32,863 nucleotides of DNA from a virus: positions 1 through 32,863 of the IMG/VR virus record IMGVR_UViG_3300042879_001881; one strand, 5' to 3'. Under the pieces are notes generated by a model. It was not told where the DNA came from, did no database searches, and saw only the letters and a list, made by a program, of their open reading frames with translations. Below, one piece after another: positions 16,285 through 23,228 of the stretch (its first letter is position 1; each line of letters opens with the position of its first letter). The position numbers and the translations under genes are program-made.

Positions 16285-16368
16285 CCCGCGAAACCCGCCG
16301 CCATTCTTTGTTACCGTGACGGCTCGGCTGCTCGGTTACGTTTTGGTTAAACGCCAGTCGAACATTTG
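16285..16368. other. Non-coding stretch with no recognised feature
   Basis: This is the part of the 325-base gene-free spacer (16198-16522) between the terminator and the tRNA-like element. I find no supported reading frame, promoter or stable hairpin. It would be the 3' flank of the tRNA-like element on the minus strand. Confidence 0.4.
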
Positions 16369-16487
16369 TGACCGGGGATGGATTCAAACCATCAACCCAT
16401 TCAACCCGCTTGGCTCTCTTTCGGTCGGTGCTTGCAAGCCACCTCGCGAAGCGTAGTTAATGCTCTTGTCAGTTGAGCTACCCGGTC
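16369..16487 (-). tRNA. tRNA-like element with a 50-base anticodon loop (degenerate or intron-bearing)
   Basis: On the minus strand a 7-bp acceptor stem (GACCGGG / CCCGGTC) with discriminator A, a D stem (GCTC / GAGC), and a T arm (GATGG, loop TTTGAAT, CCATC) are all present in tRNA order. The anticodon stem can be drawn as TTAAC / GTTGA, but its loop is 50 bases instead of 7 and contains a further hairpin (GGTG...CACC around GCTTGCAAGC). The D loop lacks the GG pair and the T loop has T instead of C56, so the usual G19-C56 contact is missing. No anticodon can be read. It may be a decayed tRNA, one with a ~43-base insert, or a tRNA mimic. Confidence 0.45.
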
Positions 16488-16522
16488 ATGTTTGCCGCCA
16501 TGTCCCTGACGGCTGGGTATTT

Positions 16523-16726
16523 TCAATCTTCTTCTATCAACTCCGGGCCATCCTCCATCCCATCGCGATGAATGAGTTTTAGTTCCCTTGGCTCGTAGCA
16601 CATCTGCCCGTTGCCTACCCAAACCCATACGCGGTTTTGCAGGTCGTTAATTTTGGCAACGCGCCCCTGTATGCCGAAGGTGTCCTCTACAAGGTCAGCT
16701 TCTTTGAAATAGCGTGAGTTGTTCAT
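16523..16726 (-). CDS. Small hypothetical protein
   Basis: The product has 67 residues: MNNSRYFKEADLVEDTFGIQ, then GRVAKINDLQNRVWVWVGNGQ and an acidic end. The middle looks like a small beta-barrel (KOW/SH3-like) fold, but no family is recognised. Its start overlaps the preceding gene by 4 bases. It is the last early-region gene before the tRNA-like spacer. Confidence 0.6.
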   Translation of the reverse strand: MNNSRYFKEADLVEDTFGIQGRVAKINDLQNRVWVWVGNGQMCYEPRELKLIHRDGMEDGPELIEED

Positions 16727-17166
16727 AGCCCTTTCAATGCAATTATATCCGCGCCCGGGGTGTAGGTAGCACCCTCTAAAAGTTCCCCGTCTTCGCTGAC
16801 CATAGCCGCGCCAAACTTCTGCGCCTGCGCTGCCGCCTTCGCCCGTTCCTCAATGGCTGATAAGGTTGCCTTTGCTTCATTCCAAGCCTGCACACCTTTG
16901 AAATCCCAACGGCCCGCGCCGGATTTCTTTTCGATTGTTGCTCCAAAATAGCTGAATGTTTTTTCGTGCCATTGGCCTGACTGTTCAATCGCGTAAGGTT
17001 TCACCTCGTCTTTGAGGCTGTCAAGCATTTTGCCAATGCGGTTCAGGGTGATGTAGGTTGCCAGCGCGTCAATGCTTCCTTCGCGCCATGCGTTGCCCAG
17101 TTCTTCAAGCCGCTCCATAACGGGCAGGCCGTGGGCAAAGTGTTCAAGTTGTTCTGTGTTATTCAT
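16723..17166 (-). CDS. Hypothetical helical protein
   Basis: The product has 147 residues, mostly helical. It has an N-terminal part with LEELGNAWREGSIDALATYI, a central SYFGATIEKKSGAGRWDFKG, and a helical Ala/Glu-rich stretch (AKATLSAIEERAKAAAQAQKF). I know similar uncharacterised proteins from Bacteroidota phages but no function. It starts just after a terminator, with TATATTTG (17174-17181) 7 bases before its ATG. Confidence 0.65.
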   Translation of the reverse strand: MNNTEQLEHFAHGLPVMERLEELGNAWREGSIDALATYITLNRIGKMLDSLKDEVKPYAIEQSGQWHEKTFSYFGATIEKKSGAGRWDFKGVQAWNEAKATLSAIEERAKAAAQAQKFGAAMVSEDGELLEGATYTPGADIIALKGL

Positions 17167-17173
17167 GGTGTTG

Positions 17174-17181
17174 CAAATATA
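17174..17181 (-). promoter_or_regulatory. Possible -7 element before the 147-residue gene
   Basis: TATATTTG on the minus strand fits TAnnTTTG and lies 7 bases from the ATG, which would give a leaderless or nearly leaderless mRNA. No -33 element is seen at the proper distance, so it is weak. It does directly follow a terminator, where a new promoter is expected. Confidence 0.35.
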
Positions 17182-17183
17182 GT

Positions 17184-17206
17184 AAAAAGCAGGGGCCGAA
17201 GCCCCC
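17184..17206 (-). terminator. Rho-independent terminator with UUCG loop
   Basis: On the minus strand GGGGC-TTCG-GCCCC is followed by TGCTTTTT. It ends the short unit started by the promoter at 17521-17551. Confidence 0.85.
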
Positions 17207-17218
17207 GCCGTTTGTTGA

Positions 17219-17500
17219 TCATGCGAAAATTCTAAAAATGTTTTTTATGTCTTTACCTTCATTAATTCTACGAAGCCACATTTTAAAACTGTACTCTACT
17301 AAAGTTACGTTGTGGTGAGTTGTAGAAACTTGCTTTTCTAAACCTGACTTTGGAATCCAAACGGTGATCCCACGTTCGTTTTTTACCTGAATAGCCTTTT
17401 CAGTTGCTTTTACAATTGTCACAAAATGCAAAAAAGATGAATTGATATTCTGCATTAATGTGATCTCGTTACCTACTGCAAATTCGTTTGTGTGTGTCAT
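17219..17500 (-). CDS. Small hypothetical protein under a DnaA-box promoter
   Basis: The product has 93 residues from the ATG at 17500 (MTHTNEFAVGNEITLMQ). An upstream in-frame ATG at 17554 is rejected because it lies upstream of the promoter's -33 element. The protein has a small beta-rich part (FLHFVTIVKATEKAIQVKNE, ITVWIPKSGL) followed by a basic helical end. No family was recognised. It forms a one-gene unit with its own promoter and a strong terminator. Its leader and first residues resemble those of the gene at 28068-28415. Confidence 0.65.
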   Translation of the reverse strand: MTHTNEFAVGNEITLMQNINSSFLHFVTIVKATEKAIQVKNERGITVWIPKSGLEKQVSTTHHNVTLVEYSFKMWLRRINEGKDIKNIFRIFA

Positions 17501-17520
17501 TGTTTCGTTGTTTGGTGATA

Positions 17521-17551
17521 CAAAGATACAACCGTTTTCCACACTTGCAAG
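17521..17551 (-). promoter_or_regulatory. Bacteroidota-type promoter A
   Basis: On the minus strand CTTG-N19-TATCTTTG matches the Bacteroidota -33/-7 form. The -7 element lies 20 bases from the ATG at 17500. It is closely similar to the promoter at 28436-28466. Confidence 0.8.
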
Positions 17552-17563
17552 CATTTAACCACA
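17535..17563 (+). promoter_or_regulatory. Pair of DnaA-box-like sites at promoter A
   Basis: TTTTCCACA (17535-17543) fits the DnaA box TTWTNCACA fully. TTAACCACA (17555-17563) has one mismatch. The sites are 20 bp apart, i.e. about two helical turns, one between the -33 and -7 elements and one upstream of the -33. Confidence 0.65.
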
Positions 17564-17573
17564 AAAAAGTAAA

Positions 17574-18599
17574 TTATTTTTTCACAAGTACTTCAGTCAG
17601 CACCGCAATCCGGTCCAGGTTCACCTTGTGAAGGTCGCCCTGTTTCTCCAAATACGCCGCGTTTGGCCTGCCGTCTAACTTGCCTTCATACGCCTCATAC
17701 AACCGCGCCTTCCATTCCTTAACGCCCGATGCCGTGTAAACGCCGTGGGAAGGATGGTCATGGTATGGCCCAAAGTCTGAAGCAATAACGGGCAGCGAAT
17801 AGCTGCCAGCCTCTTTTACTTTCAAATCGGACTTGCACAGGTTGAACTGCGAACCAACCAGGGGGGCAAGCACCACATCCAGCCTGGAAAGGTAAATGCC
17901 GTACTGCGAAGGATGAACCCCGGGGCGAAGTTTCAGCCAGTCAGGATGCCCCACCGGGGCAACATCGTTGCCTACCGCCTGCCATTCCGGGTCTTTTTCA
18001 TCATAGCCGCAGATGTTGTACTCGCTGCCTGTTTCCTCGCAAAACTCCCGGACCGCTTGTGAAATTGTGAACAGGTCGTACCGATGCGACCTACTGCCAA
18101 CAAAGCCCACGCGGAATTTATCGCCTGGTTGCTTTTCCTGATTCCATTGCAGTTCAGTAAGGTTCAGCGCGTTGGGTATCGTGTAAACGTTGCGATTCAC
18201 ATTGTAAACCTTCTCCCGCAAACGGTCGTTTTCGCATATAACCGCGTCCGCGTGGTACAAAGCAGCCTGCACCTTTGCCGATAGCCCCCTGCGTATCCAT
18301 TCATCAACGGCAGGGTTGTATCGGTTCAACATCCAGTAATCGTCTATATCAACTATAAAGGGGATGCCCCGGGTATTTAGGATGGAAATTATTTGCTCCT
18401 GCGGTTCTGCCAGCGTTCCATTCCAGATAACAAGGTCATACTTATCTAAGTCGGGTAAAGGGCGGTATGCGCCGTTCTCATCCCGTGGTGTCCAAATATC
18501 AATTTGTGCAAAGCCGCGAATCTGCAAGTCGTGCAGGGGTGCGTATAAGCGGTGGTAAGAAATACCGCTCATGCCGTTTAGTATGCCTAAGATGTTCAT
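17574..18599 (-). CDS. Glycosyltransferase, GT4-like (GT-B fold)
   Basis: The product has 341 residues from the ATG at 18599, which overlaps the stop of the DUF3310 gene (ATGA). An N-terminal Rossmann-type half (ILGILNGMSGISYHRLYAPL, VIWNGTL) is followed by DIDDYWML and DAVICENDRLRE, then a donor-binding half (RVGFVGSRSHRYDLF, VVLAPLVGSQFNLCKSDLKVKEAGSYSLPVIASDFGP). K-E in SDLKVKEA is the GT4-type EX7E region analogue. The acceptor could be phage DNA, virion protein or host surface; the sequence does not show which. Expression is with the modification genes upstream. Confidence 0.75.
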   Translation of the reverse strand: MNILGILNGMSGISYHRLYAPLHDLQIRGFAQIDIWTPRDENGAYRPLPDLDKYDLVIWNGTLAEPQEQIISILNTRGIPFIVDIDDYWMLNRYNPAVDEWIRRGLSAKVQAALYHADAVICENDRLREKVYNVNRNVYTIPNALNLTELQWNQEKQPGDKFRVGFVGSRSHRYDLFTISQAVREFCEETGSEYNICGYDEKDPEWQAVGNDVAPVGHPDWLKLRPGVHPSQYGIYLSRLDVVLAPLVGSQFNLCKSDLKVKEAGSYSLPVIASDFGPYHDHPSHGVYTASGVKEWKARLYEAYEGKLDGRPNAAYLEKQGDLHKVNLDRIAVLTEVLVKK

Positions 18600-18799
18600 T
18601 TCTGTGCTTCGATTAACCACGCCAAATAGACCTGCGCCTTTCTCAAATCTTCCGCGCCGCCCTTGCGCTCATGTCGCCAAAGGTACTTCATCACGTTACC
18701 TTTCAGGTAGCCGCGATATGCACCCGGAGTCATACTTGCCCGGATTGCGTCAATACATTCTATCTCGCCCTTGTAATGCTCGGGATCGTGTGCGCTCAT
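18596..18799 (-). CDS. DUF3310 protein
   Basis: The product has 67 residues with the DUF3310 pattern: PEHYKGEIECIDAI, then GYLKGNVMKYLWRHERKGGAEDLRKAQVYLAWLIE. DUF3310 proteins are common small phage proteins; the T7 relative is linked to nucleotide kinase activity. The gene is overlapped at both ends (4 bases) by its neighbours, so it is part of one operon. Confidence 0.8.
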   Translation of the reverse strand: MSAHDPEHYKGEIECIDAIRASMTPGAYRGYLKGNVMKYLWRHERKGGAEDLRKAQVYLAWLIEAQK

Positions 18800-19152
18800 G
18801 GCTGCGTGGGGTTAAGGTTCATCGTTACCGTTACTTCGCCCTGGATGTCCATGTCTACCGATTCTTTAGGCTTGCCGTACACACGGGAGAGGAGCGTTTC
18901 AATAGAGTAAAGGCTGCCCTTTTCAATACTGCGTTTTATTGCCGCCGCGATTGTCTTTTCCAATACCGTAGCCGTTGGGTTTTCAAATGCCTCCTTTAGT
19001 TCCTCTATGGTCATGGCCATCATGACTTGAATGCAGTCGTTTATTTCCGATAGCTTGTATCCTTGCTCGCGCAGGGTGGAAACGTATTTTCGGGGGCGTC
19101 CGTTGGGGTTTCCCGATTGCCCTGGTTTGAATGGTTTGAGATTTTCATTCAT
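18796..19152 (-). CDS. DUF5681-type protein, possible small terminase subunit
   Basis: The product has 118 residues. The N-terminal FKPGQSGNPNGRPRKYVSTL is the DUF5681 signature. A helical middle (LSEINDCIQVMMAMTIEELKEAFENP) and LLSRVYGKPKESVD follow. Proteins of this form often sit next to ParB-like and terminase genes and may bind DNA as small terminase. Here it is next to ParB/TAGT but more than 12 kb from the large terminase. Either role, packaging or regulation, is inference. Confidence 0.65.
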   Translation of the reverse strand: MNENLKPFKPGQSGNPNGRPRKYVSTLREQGYKLSEINDCIQVMMAMTIEELKEAFENPTATVLEKTIAAAIKRSIEKGSLYSIETLLSRVYGKPKESVDMDIQGEVTVTMNLNPTQP

Positions 19153-20008
19153 TGTTTTGCCTCTGTTTTTTATCTTCTGACAATATCACCGGAACGGCAT
19201 TTTTCCAGCTTACACGGTGATGAATTCGCCTGTGTTTTTCTCCCATCATTGACACTTTTACAAACGATGGACAATACATAACGCTGTAAAAAGTTTTGAC
19301 GTATGTTCCACCTTCTAAATAGGCCTCGGTCATTCCACCTTTAGTTGCCTGTGTTTGTTTTTGAATTATGGCCACCTGTGGTATTGTAAAAAATAGTTTA
19401 CCCCGATGCCCGAGGGTAAGATATGTATTCACGTCCTCGTTTAATCTGCTGATAAATTGAAAAGGTCTATCGGTGCTGCAAATAAAAGTATTCATCGCTT
19501 TACGTTTTGGCTTTACGTGCTGGGCAAATGTTCCAGATGCACCTCCGATGAAATCCCCATTTTGAGCCATTGCCACAGATTGCGCTTGCGTAGTTTCTAA
19601 ATAATCGATAAGTAAATCAAAAGTTCTATCTATTGAAAGTATATGCGATTCTGCAAAACCTGCTTCATCGTTGTATTTGTAAACAAAATCCGTGTAATCG
19701 TCATCGAGCGCGATGAAGAATTTGCAGCCTTGTTCTTTGGCAAGGTCAAAGATTGCGTTTCTTACGTGTGTAGTTGTGCGGCGATTGTCAAAGTTATCCC
19801 CCTCATCGGTCATATCCGCGTATGCTTTTTTGTTGAACTGCAAAACCTTATCGCCATACTTTGCGCGGTAATCTTCTGCCGTATCGTCTTCGTCATCAAT
19901 TACGATGAAATAACGACCGCTATACCCTGCCCGCTCAAGCGATTTGATTGTGTGTATTTTATCGGGCCTCCCGTGGCTTAGTATAAATGCCGCGAAATCA
20001 TTCCTCAT
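19145..20008 (-). CDS. TET-associated glycosyltransferase (TAGT) family
   Basis: The product has 287 residues and matches closely the TAGT family of phage GT-A glycosyltransferases: SHGRPDK (11-17), YFIVIDDEDDTAEDY (33-47), the metal-binding FFIALDDDYTDF (97-108), MAQNGDFIGGASG, DRPFQFISRLNEDVNTY, and a C-terminal MMGEKHRRIHHRVSW. The family was proposed to add sugars to oxidised or hydroxymethylated bases in phage DNA. No TET/JBP oxygenase or hydroxymethylase is present in this genome, so the acceptor is open. It overlaps the ParB-like gene and the DUF5681 gene. Confidence 0.85.
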   Translation of the reverse strand: MRNDFAAFILSHGRPDKIHTIKSLERAGYSGRYFIVIDDEDDTAEDYRAKYGDKVLQFNKKAYADMTDEGDNFDNRRTTTHVRNAIFDLAKEQGCKFFIALDDDYTDFVYKYNDEAGFAESHILSIDRTFDLLIDYLETTQAQSVAMAQNGDFIGGASGTFAQHVKPKRKAMNTFICSTDRPFQFISRLNEDVNTYLTLGHRGKLFFTIPQVAIIQKQTQATKGGMTEAYLEGGTYVKTFYSVMYCPSFVKVSMMGEKHRRIHHRVSWKNAVPVILSEDKKQRQNNE

Positions 20009-20711
20009 GGTCTTCCGTGTATAGTTTTGTCAGCTTCTCCGAAAGCACAACAAAGCCCTGCTCAATAGCCTTGCCAAAGTCAATAATTACAAGTGCCGAT
20101 TGCTCCATTAGTTCCTGAACTTCTTCCGATTCGTGGCAGTAAAATTCAGCGATATTCTCGAAATTGAAAACTACATGGCGATAACTTGCCAATGTCAAAA
20201 AATACTTTATTTCATCAGGGGCGTTGCTTTTATTTATGGCCTCCTGCAATTCCTTTGCCTTGCTTACGTCAATAAGTTCTGAAATATCAGGCTTATCGCG
20301 TTTTGGTTCATAAACTGGCGATTCGATTTTGCTTGTATATTTTTCCTCTTGCGTAAGGTCTGGCAAATCCAATCCCCACGCCTCCAGCTTCTCCGCGTCC
20401 CATTGGTTCGCCAGCATATCCCAGTCCCATTCGCCTCCGCTCACGTTGTCCTTAATGACAAACTCTGCCTGCTTATCTTCGGGCCAGTCCACAACCTCAA
20501 CAGGTACTTCTTTCCATCCTGCCGCCTGCATGGCCTTGAATCGCATATTGCCGCCTAATATCACCATGTCTGTATTGCAGACAATAGGGCGGATTGTGGC
20601 CATTTCCGGAAACTCCTTCAGCGATTCAACCAACTTCGCGAACTTATCGTCCTTGATTATTCGCGGGTTCGCTGGGTTTAACTTAACGTCCTTTGTTTTG
20701 TAGAGCTTCAT
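19998..20711 (-). CDS. ParB-like nuclease-domain protein
   Basis: The product has 237 residues. The N-terminal ParB/sulfiredoxin domain is clear: LNPANPRIIKDDKF, LKEFPEMATIRPIV, then the signature ILGGNMRFKAMQAAGWKEVPVEVVD (GGNMR at 53-57), and EFVIKDNVSGGEWDWDMLANQWD. The C-terminal ~110 residues are acidic and helical and of unknown role. Such ParB-like proteins commonly travel with TAGT glycosyltransferases and methylases in phages, and there is no ParA, so plasmid segregation is unlikely. It overlaps the HNH gene and the TAGT gene. Confidence 0.85.
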   Translation of the reverse strand: MKLYKTKDVKLNPANPRIIKDDKFAKLVESLKEFPEMATIRPIVCNTDMVILGGNMRFKAMQAAGWKEVPVEVVDWPEDKQAEFVIKDNVSGGEWDWDMLANQWDAEKLEAWGLDLPDLTQEEKYTSKIESPVYEPKRDKPDISELIDVSKAKELQEAINKSNAPDEIKYFLTLASYRHVVFNFENIAEFYCHESEEVQELMEQSALVIIDFGKAIEQGFVVLSEKLTKLYTEDHEE

Positions 20712-20946
20712 TTACTATTTTTCTAAGATACTCTTTCGGCAATCCCGTGCCAAAGTCAGCTTCATGATGGCAAGTTCGACACAGGGCGATAAGGTTTTCT
20801 GGATTGTCCCGTAGTTTGCTCCCGCCCATCCCCCGAGCCTGTATGTGGTGGATATCGACCGCCGGGGCCGCGCAGACTTCGCAGGGGATGAAATCGTTTT
20901 GTGTAAGGTTGCGTGCTTCAAGGTAAATGCGCTTGTACGGTTTCAC
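20683..20946 (-). CDS. HNH endonuclease
   Basis: The product has 87 residues from a GTG at 20946 that overlaps the preceding TGA (GTGA). It has a zinc-type CEVC, then DIHHIQARGMGGSKLRDNPENLIALCRTCHHEAD, the complete HNH motif with paired CxxC/CxxH. It is the free-standing small type. It lies next to ParB/TAGT and not the terminase; roles in homing, DNA repair or modification-linked cleavage are all possible. Confidence 0.85.
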   Translation of the reverse strand: MKPYKRIYLEARNLTQNDFIPCEVCAAPAVDIHHIQARGMGGSKLRDNPENLIALCRTCHHEADFGTGLPKEYLRKIVNEALQNKGR

Positions 20947-21593
20947 TTAACAAGGTATTGAGCCGCCCACCTGTGCTGCCCGTTATCGGTTGCCTCGGCA
21001 ATCATTTCTATCTTCGCGTCAATAACCTTTGCCGCAACCGCGATGGTGTCCTTTAGCCCCTGGATTGTGGGCATAAAGTAGTTTGTTTCATCCCCATCAT
21101 GCGTGGCAGGATTAAAGCGCACGTTGTTCCCCATCGCGCCTGCCTGATTAATAGCTGATTCAATACACATGATGCCGCCCGGAGCGGTTAGCCATAATGC
21201 GTTAAGGATGCCCTGCACAGGGTTGTAAAGATGGTAAACAACCCCATAGAACAGCACCACATCTGAAGGCAGGGCCGTGTATGGTTTGTTAAAGTCAATG
21301 TTATGCCCGGCGAAGTACTTAAACTTGAAGGTTTGCGCGATATGCTCAGCCGTTTCCCGCTTGTTGTAGTCGAGGGCAATCACACTCTTTGCGCCGTTCT
21401 TCTTCGCTCGTGCGCTCCAATAGCCGTCAAAGGTTCCAATGTCCACTACGGTTTTACCTTTCACGTCCGGGAATAGATAGCGCTCGCCTGTTGCCGTGTC
21501 GTAATCGTGAACCCCTGCGGTCTTCGTGCCGTCAGGAAGTTGTATGGTATGCCACCATGTCAGGTGCGAAGGGTCGAATGTGTATTTACTCAT
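20943..21593 (-). CDS. SAM-dependent methyltransferase, CmoB/DUF1698-like
   Basis: The product has 216 residues from the ATG at 21593, which overlaps the preceding stop (ATGA); a longer start at 21641 is not needed. SAM-binding motif I is TVVDIGTFDGYWSARAKKNGA; the acidic end of strand 2 is VIALDYNK; DVVLFYGVVYHLYNPVQG resembles motif IV and the CmoB-type YHLRxP. CmoB relatives modify tRNA wobble uridine, but small phage members may methylate sugars or other small substrates. It lies between two sugar-modification genes, so a sugar methyltransferase is reasonable. Confidence 0.7.
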   Translation of the reverse strand: MSKYTFDPSHLTWWHTIQLPDGTKTAGVHDYDTATGERYLFPDVKGKTVVDIGTFDGYWSARAKKNGAKSVIALDYNKRETAEHIAQTFKFKYFAGHNIDFNKPYTALPSDVVLFYGVVYHLYNPVQGILNALWLTAPGGIMCIESAINQAGAMGNNVRFNPATHDGDETNYFMPTIQGLKDTIAVAAKVIDAKIEMIAEATDNGQHRWAAQYLVK

Positions 21594-22375
21594 GAGGGAT
21601 TTATTACAATGGGTATTTCCTGTTTTTGTTCCATGCGGCATAAGCGTTCAACGTGCCACTTCATGTTTTCGTTGTTATAAACCACGCCCCAGTTTTCCCC
21701 TGTGCTTACCACATTCGGGCAGTAGGGCGAAAGTTCCAACACTCGGGGCAGGTCGAATATCTCCGCAACCGCGAAAGGGCTGCTTTGGTTTCCAAAGTGC
21801 ATTACACCCTTTGCCATCAGGTGCGCCATGTGCAGGAAGTTTTCCGTTTTCAGGTAATGCGCCTTCGGGCAGAATTTTGCGAACTTTTCAAACTCCTCCT
21901 GCACCCCGATAAAAAACACATCATACGGCTGCTCCTGAAGCATCGCCCACTTGGCATCCCCTCCCGCTGCGTTGTTCCTGTATCGTTCCGAAAGGTTCAC
22001 GGTGATGTAGGTATCGTTCTGCCTATTGATGCGGAAGGCAGGCCCGGGCAATAACTCAGGGTAAACCGAAAGAATCCAACGCCTGATGTCATAAGCAGAA
22101 AGGTTAATTCGCTGCTCCCGGAATAGGTCCAGGTTGTAATCCACCGCTTCGCCGTGCCACAATTCGCACTTGATCCCGCAATACTCCACCAAAGGGCGCA
22201 ACATATTGCACATATTTTCGTTTAGCATCACACCCCCTCCAGGATGGGTCAGCCCGGCCGCGTATTGTGCAGGGCGGTCAGGGTTCAGGTAAAGAGTGCC
22301 GCCGCCGTTTGCCCGGATGGTTGGCAGCATATAAATCACATCTCCTGCGTTGCCGCTGTGTAGGTATGTTTTCAT
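21590..22375 (-). CDS. Glycosyltransferase-like protein (GT9-like)
   Basis: The product has 261 residues. Opening HSGNAGDVIYMLPTIRANGGG resembles the heptosyltransferase-type GT-B N-terminus. The C-terminal half has YDVFFIGVQEEFEKFA, MAHLMAKGVMHFGNQSSPFAVAEIFDLPRVLE, a donor-site arrangement seen in GT9 relatives. I infer a sugar transferase or a sugar-binding relative. It overlaps both neighbours by 3-4 bases. Confidence 0.6.
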   Translation of the reverse strand: MKTYLHSGNAGDVIYMLPTIRANGGGTLYLNPDRPAQYAAGLTHPGGGVMLNENMCNMLRPLVEYCGIKCELWHGEAVDYNLDLFREQRINLSAYDIRRWILSVYPELLPGPAFRINRQNDTYITVNLSERYRNNAAGGDAKWAMLQEQPYDVFFIGVQEEFEKFAKFCPKAHYLKTENFLHMAHLMAKGVMHFGNQSSPFAVAEIFDLPRVLELSPYCPNVVSTGENWGVVYNNENMKWHVERLCRMEQKQEIPIVINPS

Positions 22376-22575
22376 GCGTTGTACAAGTTTTCAAGTTGCC
22401 TCATTGCTTCTATCTTACACGATGGGCAGTTGTTCAGCGTGCGCCCCAACAGAACGTAAGCCAGCTTTTCAATAACCGCCGTTTCTGCCCCGTCAAATGT
22501 CCACACAAGGTTTCGCTTGTATGCGTTCCACTTTGGAACGAGTTGTGCAAATTGCGCCTTTTGTTCCGTGTTCAT
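22372..22575 (-). CDS. Small protein with CPSCK motif
   Basis: The product has 67 residues. A helical N-terminus (TEQKAQFAQLVPKWNAY) is followed by LNNCPSCKIEAMRQLENLY, where the CPxC pair could bind metal or be redox-active. It is coupled by 4-base overlaps to both neighbours. No family is recognised; the CPSC-near-C-terminus layout is known from small phage proteins of unknown function. Confidence 0.6.
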   Translation of the reverse strand: MNTEQKAQFAQLVPKWNAYKRNLVWTFDGAETAVIEKLAYVLLGRTLNNCPSCKIEAMRQLENLYNA

Positions 22576-22805
22576 ACGATAAAGTGCGGTGGCTCGTTTC
22601 TGTGCCGGGTTTCGGCTCTGAACTGCGCGATGGCTTCCAAGTAATTAGGGGAAAAGTTTTGAAAGTAGTCGCCGCCCATCGTCCAATGGATGTCAAACGG
22701 GGTGCGTTGTTCCGTCCTGTGGTATCGGGCAATGGTGATGCCGTCCCGGATGTTTTCGCCCCAAAAGGCACACAGGCTGTTTTCCGGTACTTCGTGTCGG
22801 TACAT
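22572..22805 (-). CDS. Small hypothetical protein
   Basis: The product has 77 residues with many aromatic residues and histidines (MYRHEVPENSLCAFWGENI, TPFDIHWTMGGDYFQNFSPNYL). No family is recognised. Overlaps with both neighbours show it belongs to the operon. Confidence 0.55.
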   Translation of the reverse strand: MYRHEVPENSLCAFWGENIRDGITIARYHRTEQRTPFDIHWTMGGDYFQNFSPNYLEAIAQFRAETRHRNEPPHFIV

Positions 22806-23038
22806 CAGTACAGAACTTTATGAATGAGTTGAGCGAATATCGGAGCAAGGCCAGCATACACCGGATTCCCGCCCATCAGCGCAATCGTAATGAGTGCAAT
22901 CCAAAACGACAGGCAAACCGGGCAGCGGAATACCTTGTACCCACTGAACGGGCCGAGGTTGTCAATTTGATTGTTCAGGCCAAAAGGCACAGATGCGCCA
23001 GCGATGGATAGCAGGGCTAAAAATATCTCAGGTGTCAT
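22805..23038 (-). CDS. Small membrane protein (DUF1360-like)
   Basis: The product has 77 residues with two hydrophobic segments (IFLALLSIAGASVPFGL near the N-terminus and LSFWIALITIALMGG near 44-58). The CPVCLSFWIAL motif resembles small DUF1360-type membrane proteins with a conserved Cys pair. Location in the inner membrane is inferred. Function is unknown; it lies between the methyltransferase and small genes, by overlaps on both sides. Confidence 0.6.
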   Translation of the reverse strand: MTPEIFLALLSIAGASVPFGLNNQIDNLGPFSGYKVFRCPVCLSFWIALITIALMGGNPVYAGLAPIFAQLIHKVLY

Positions 23039-23228
23039 AGGTTTGTCGGTAATATTCAGCCGCTATTTTCTTCGCACTCGCAGCGGTGATGCCTACTTGT
23101 TCCAATGCAGCGGCGAAGGTTGCGCGTATCAATAACCCCTCCTGTTTTACCGCTTCGCGATAGTCAGCCGTGGACAGCTTTCCCGCCTTCGCGATGTGCT
23201 GTTCTATGAGCCATTTAACCGGGGTCAT
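23028..23228 (-). CDS. Small helical hypothetical protein
   Basis: The product has 66 residues from the ATG at 23228 (MTPVKWLIEQHIAKAG), which overlaps the stop of the DNA methyltransferase frame (ATGA). It is helical and basic at the end (GITAASAKKIAAEYYRQTY); a three-helix DNA-binding fold is possible. No family was recognised. Confidence 0.6.
   Translation of the reverse strand: MTPVKWLIEQHIAKAGKLSTADYREAVKQEGLLIRATFAAALEQVGITAASAKKIAAEYYRQTYDT

Noticed and set aside
16369-16487. tRNA-like element as integration (att) site
   Set aside because: No integrase or recombinase gene is seen anywhere in the genome.
17501-17554. Longer N-terminus for the gene ending at 17219
   Set aside because: The extension would begin upstream of a consensus promoter for the same gene and would include DnaA-box and -7 sequence as coding.
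19998-20711. ParB-like gene as a plasmid partition system
   Set aside because: No ParA and no centromere-like repeat; the neighbours are TAGT and HNH genes, which fits the phage modification context.
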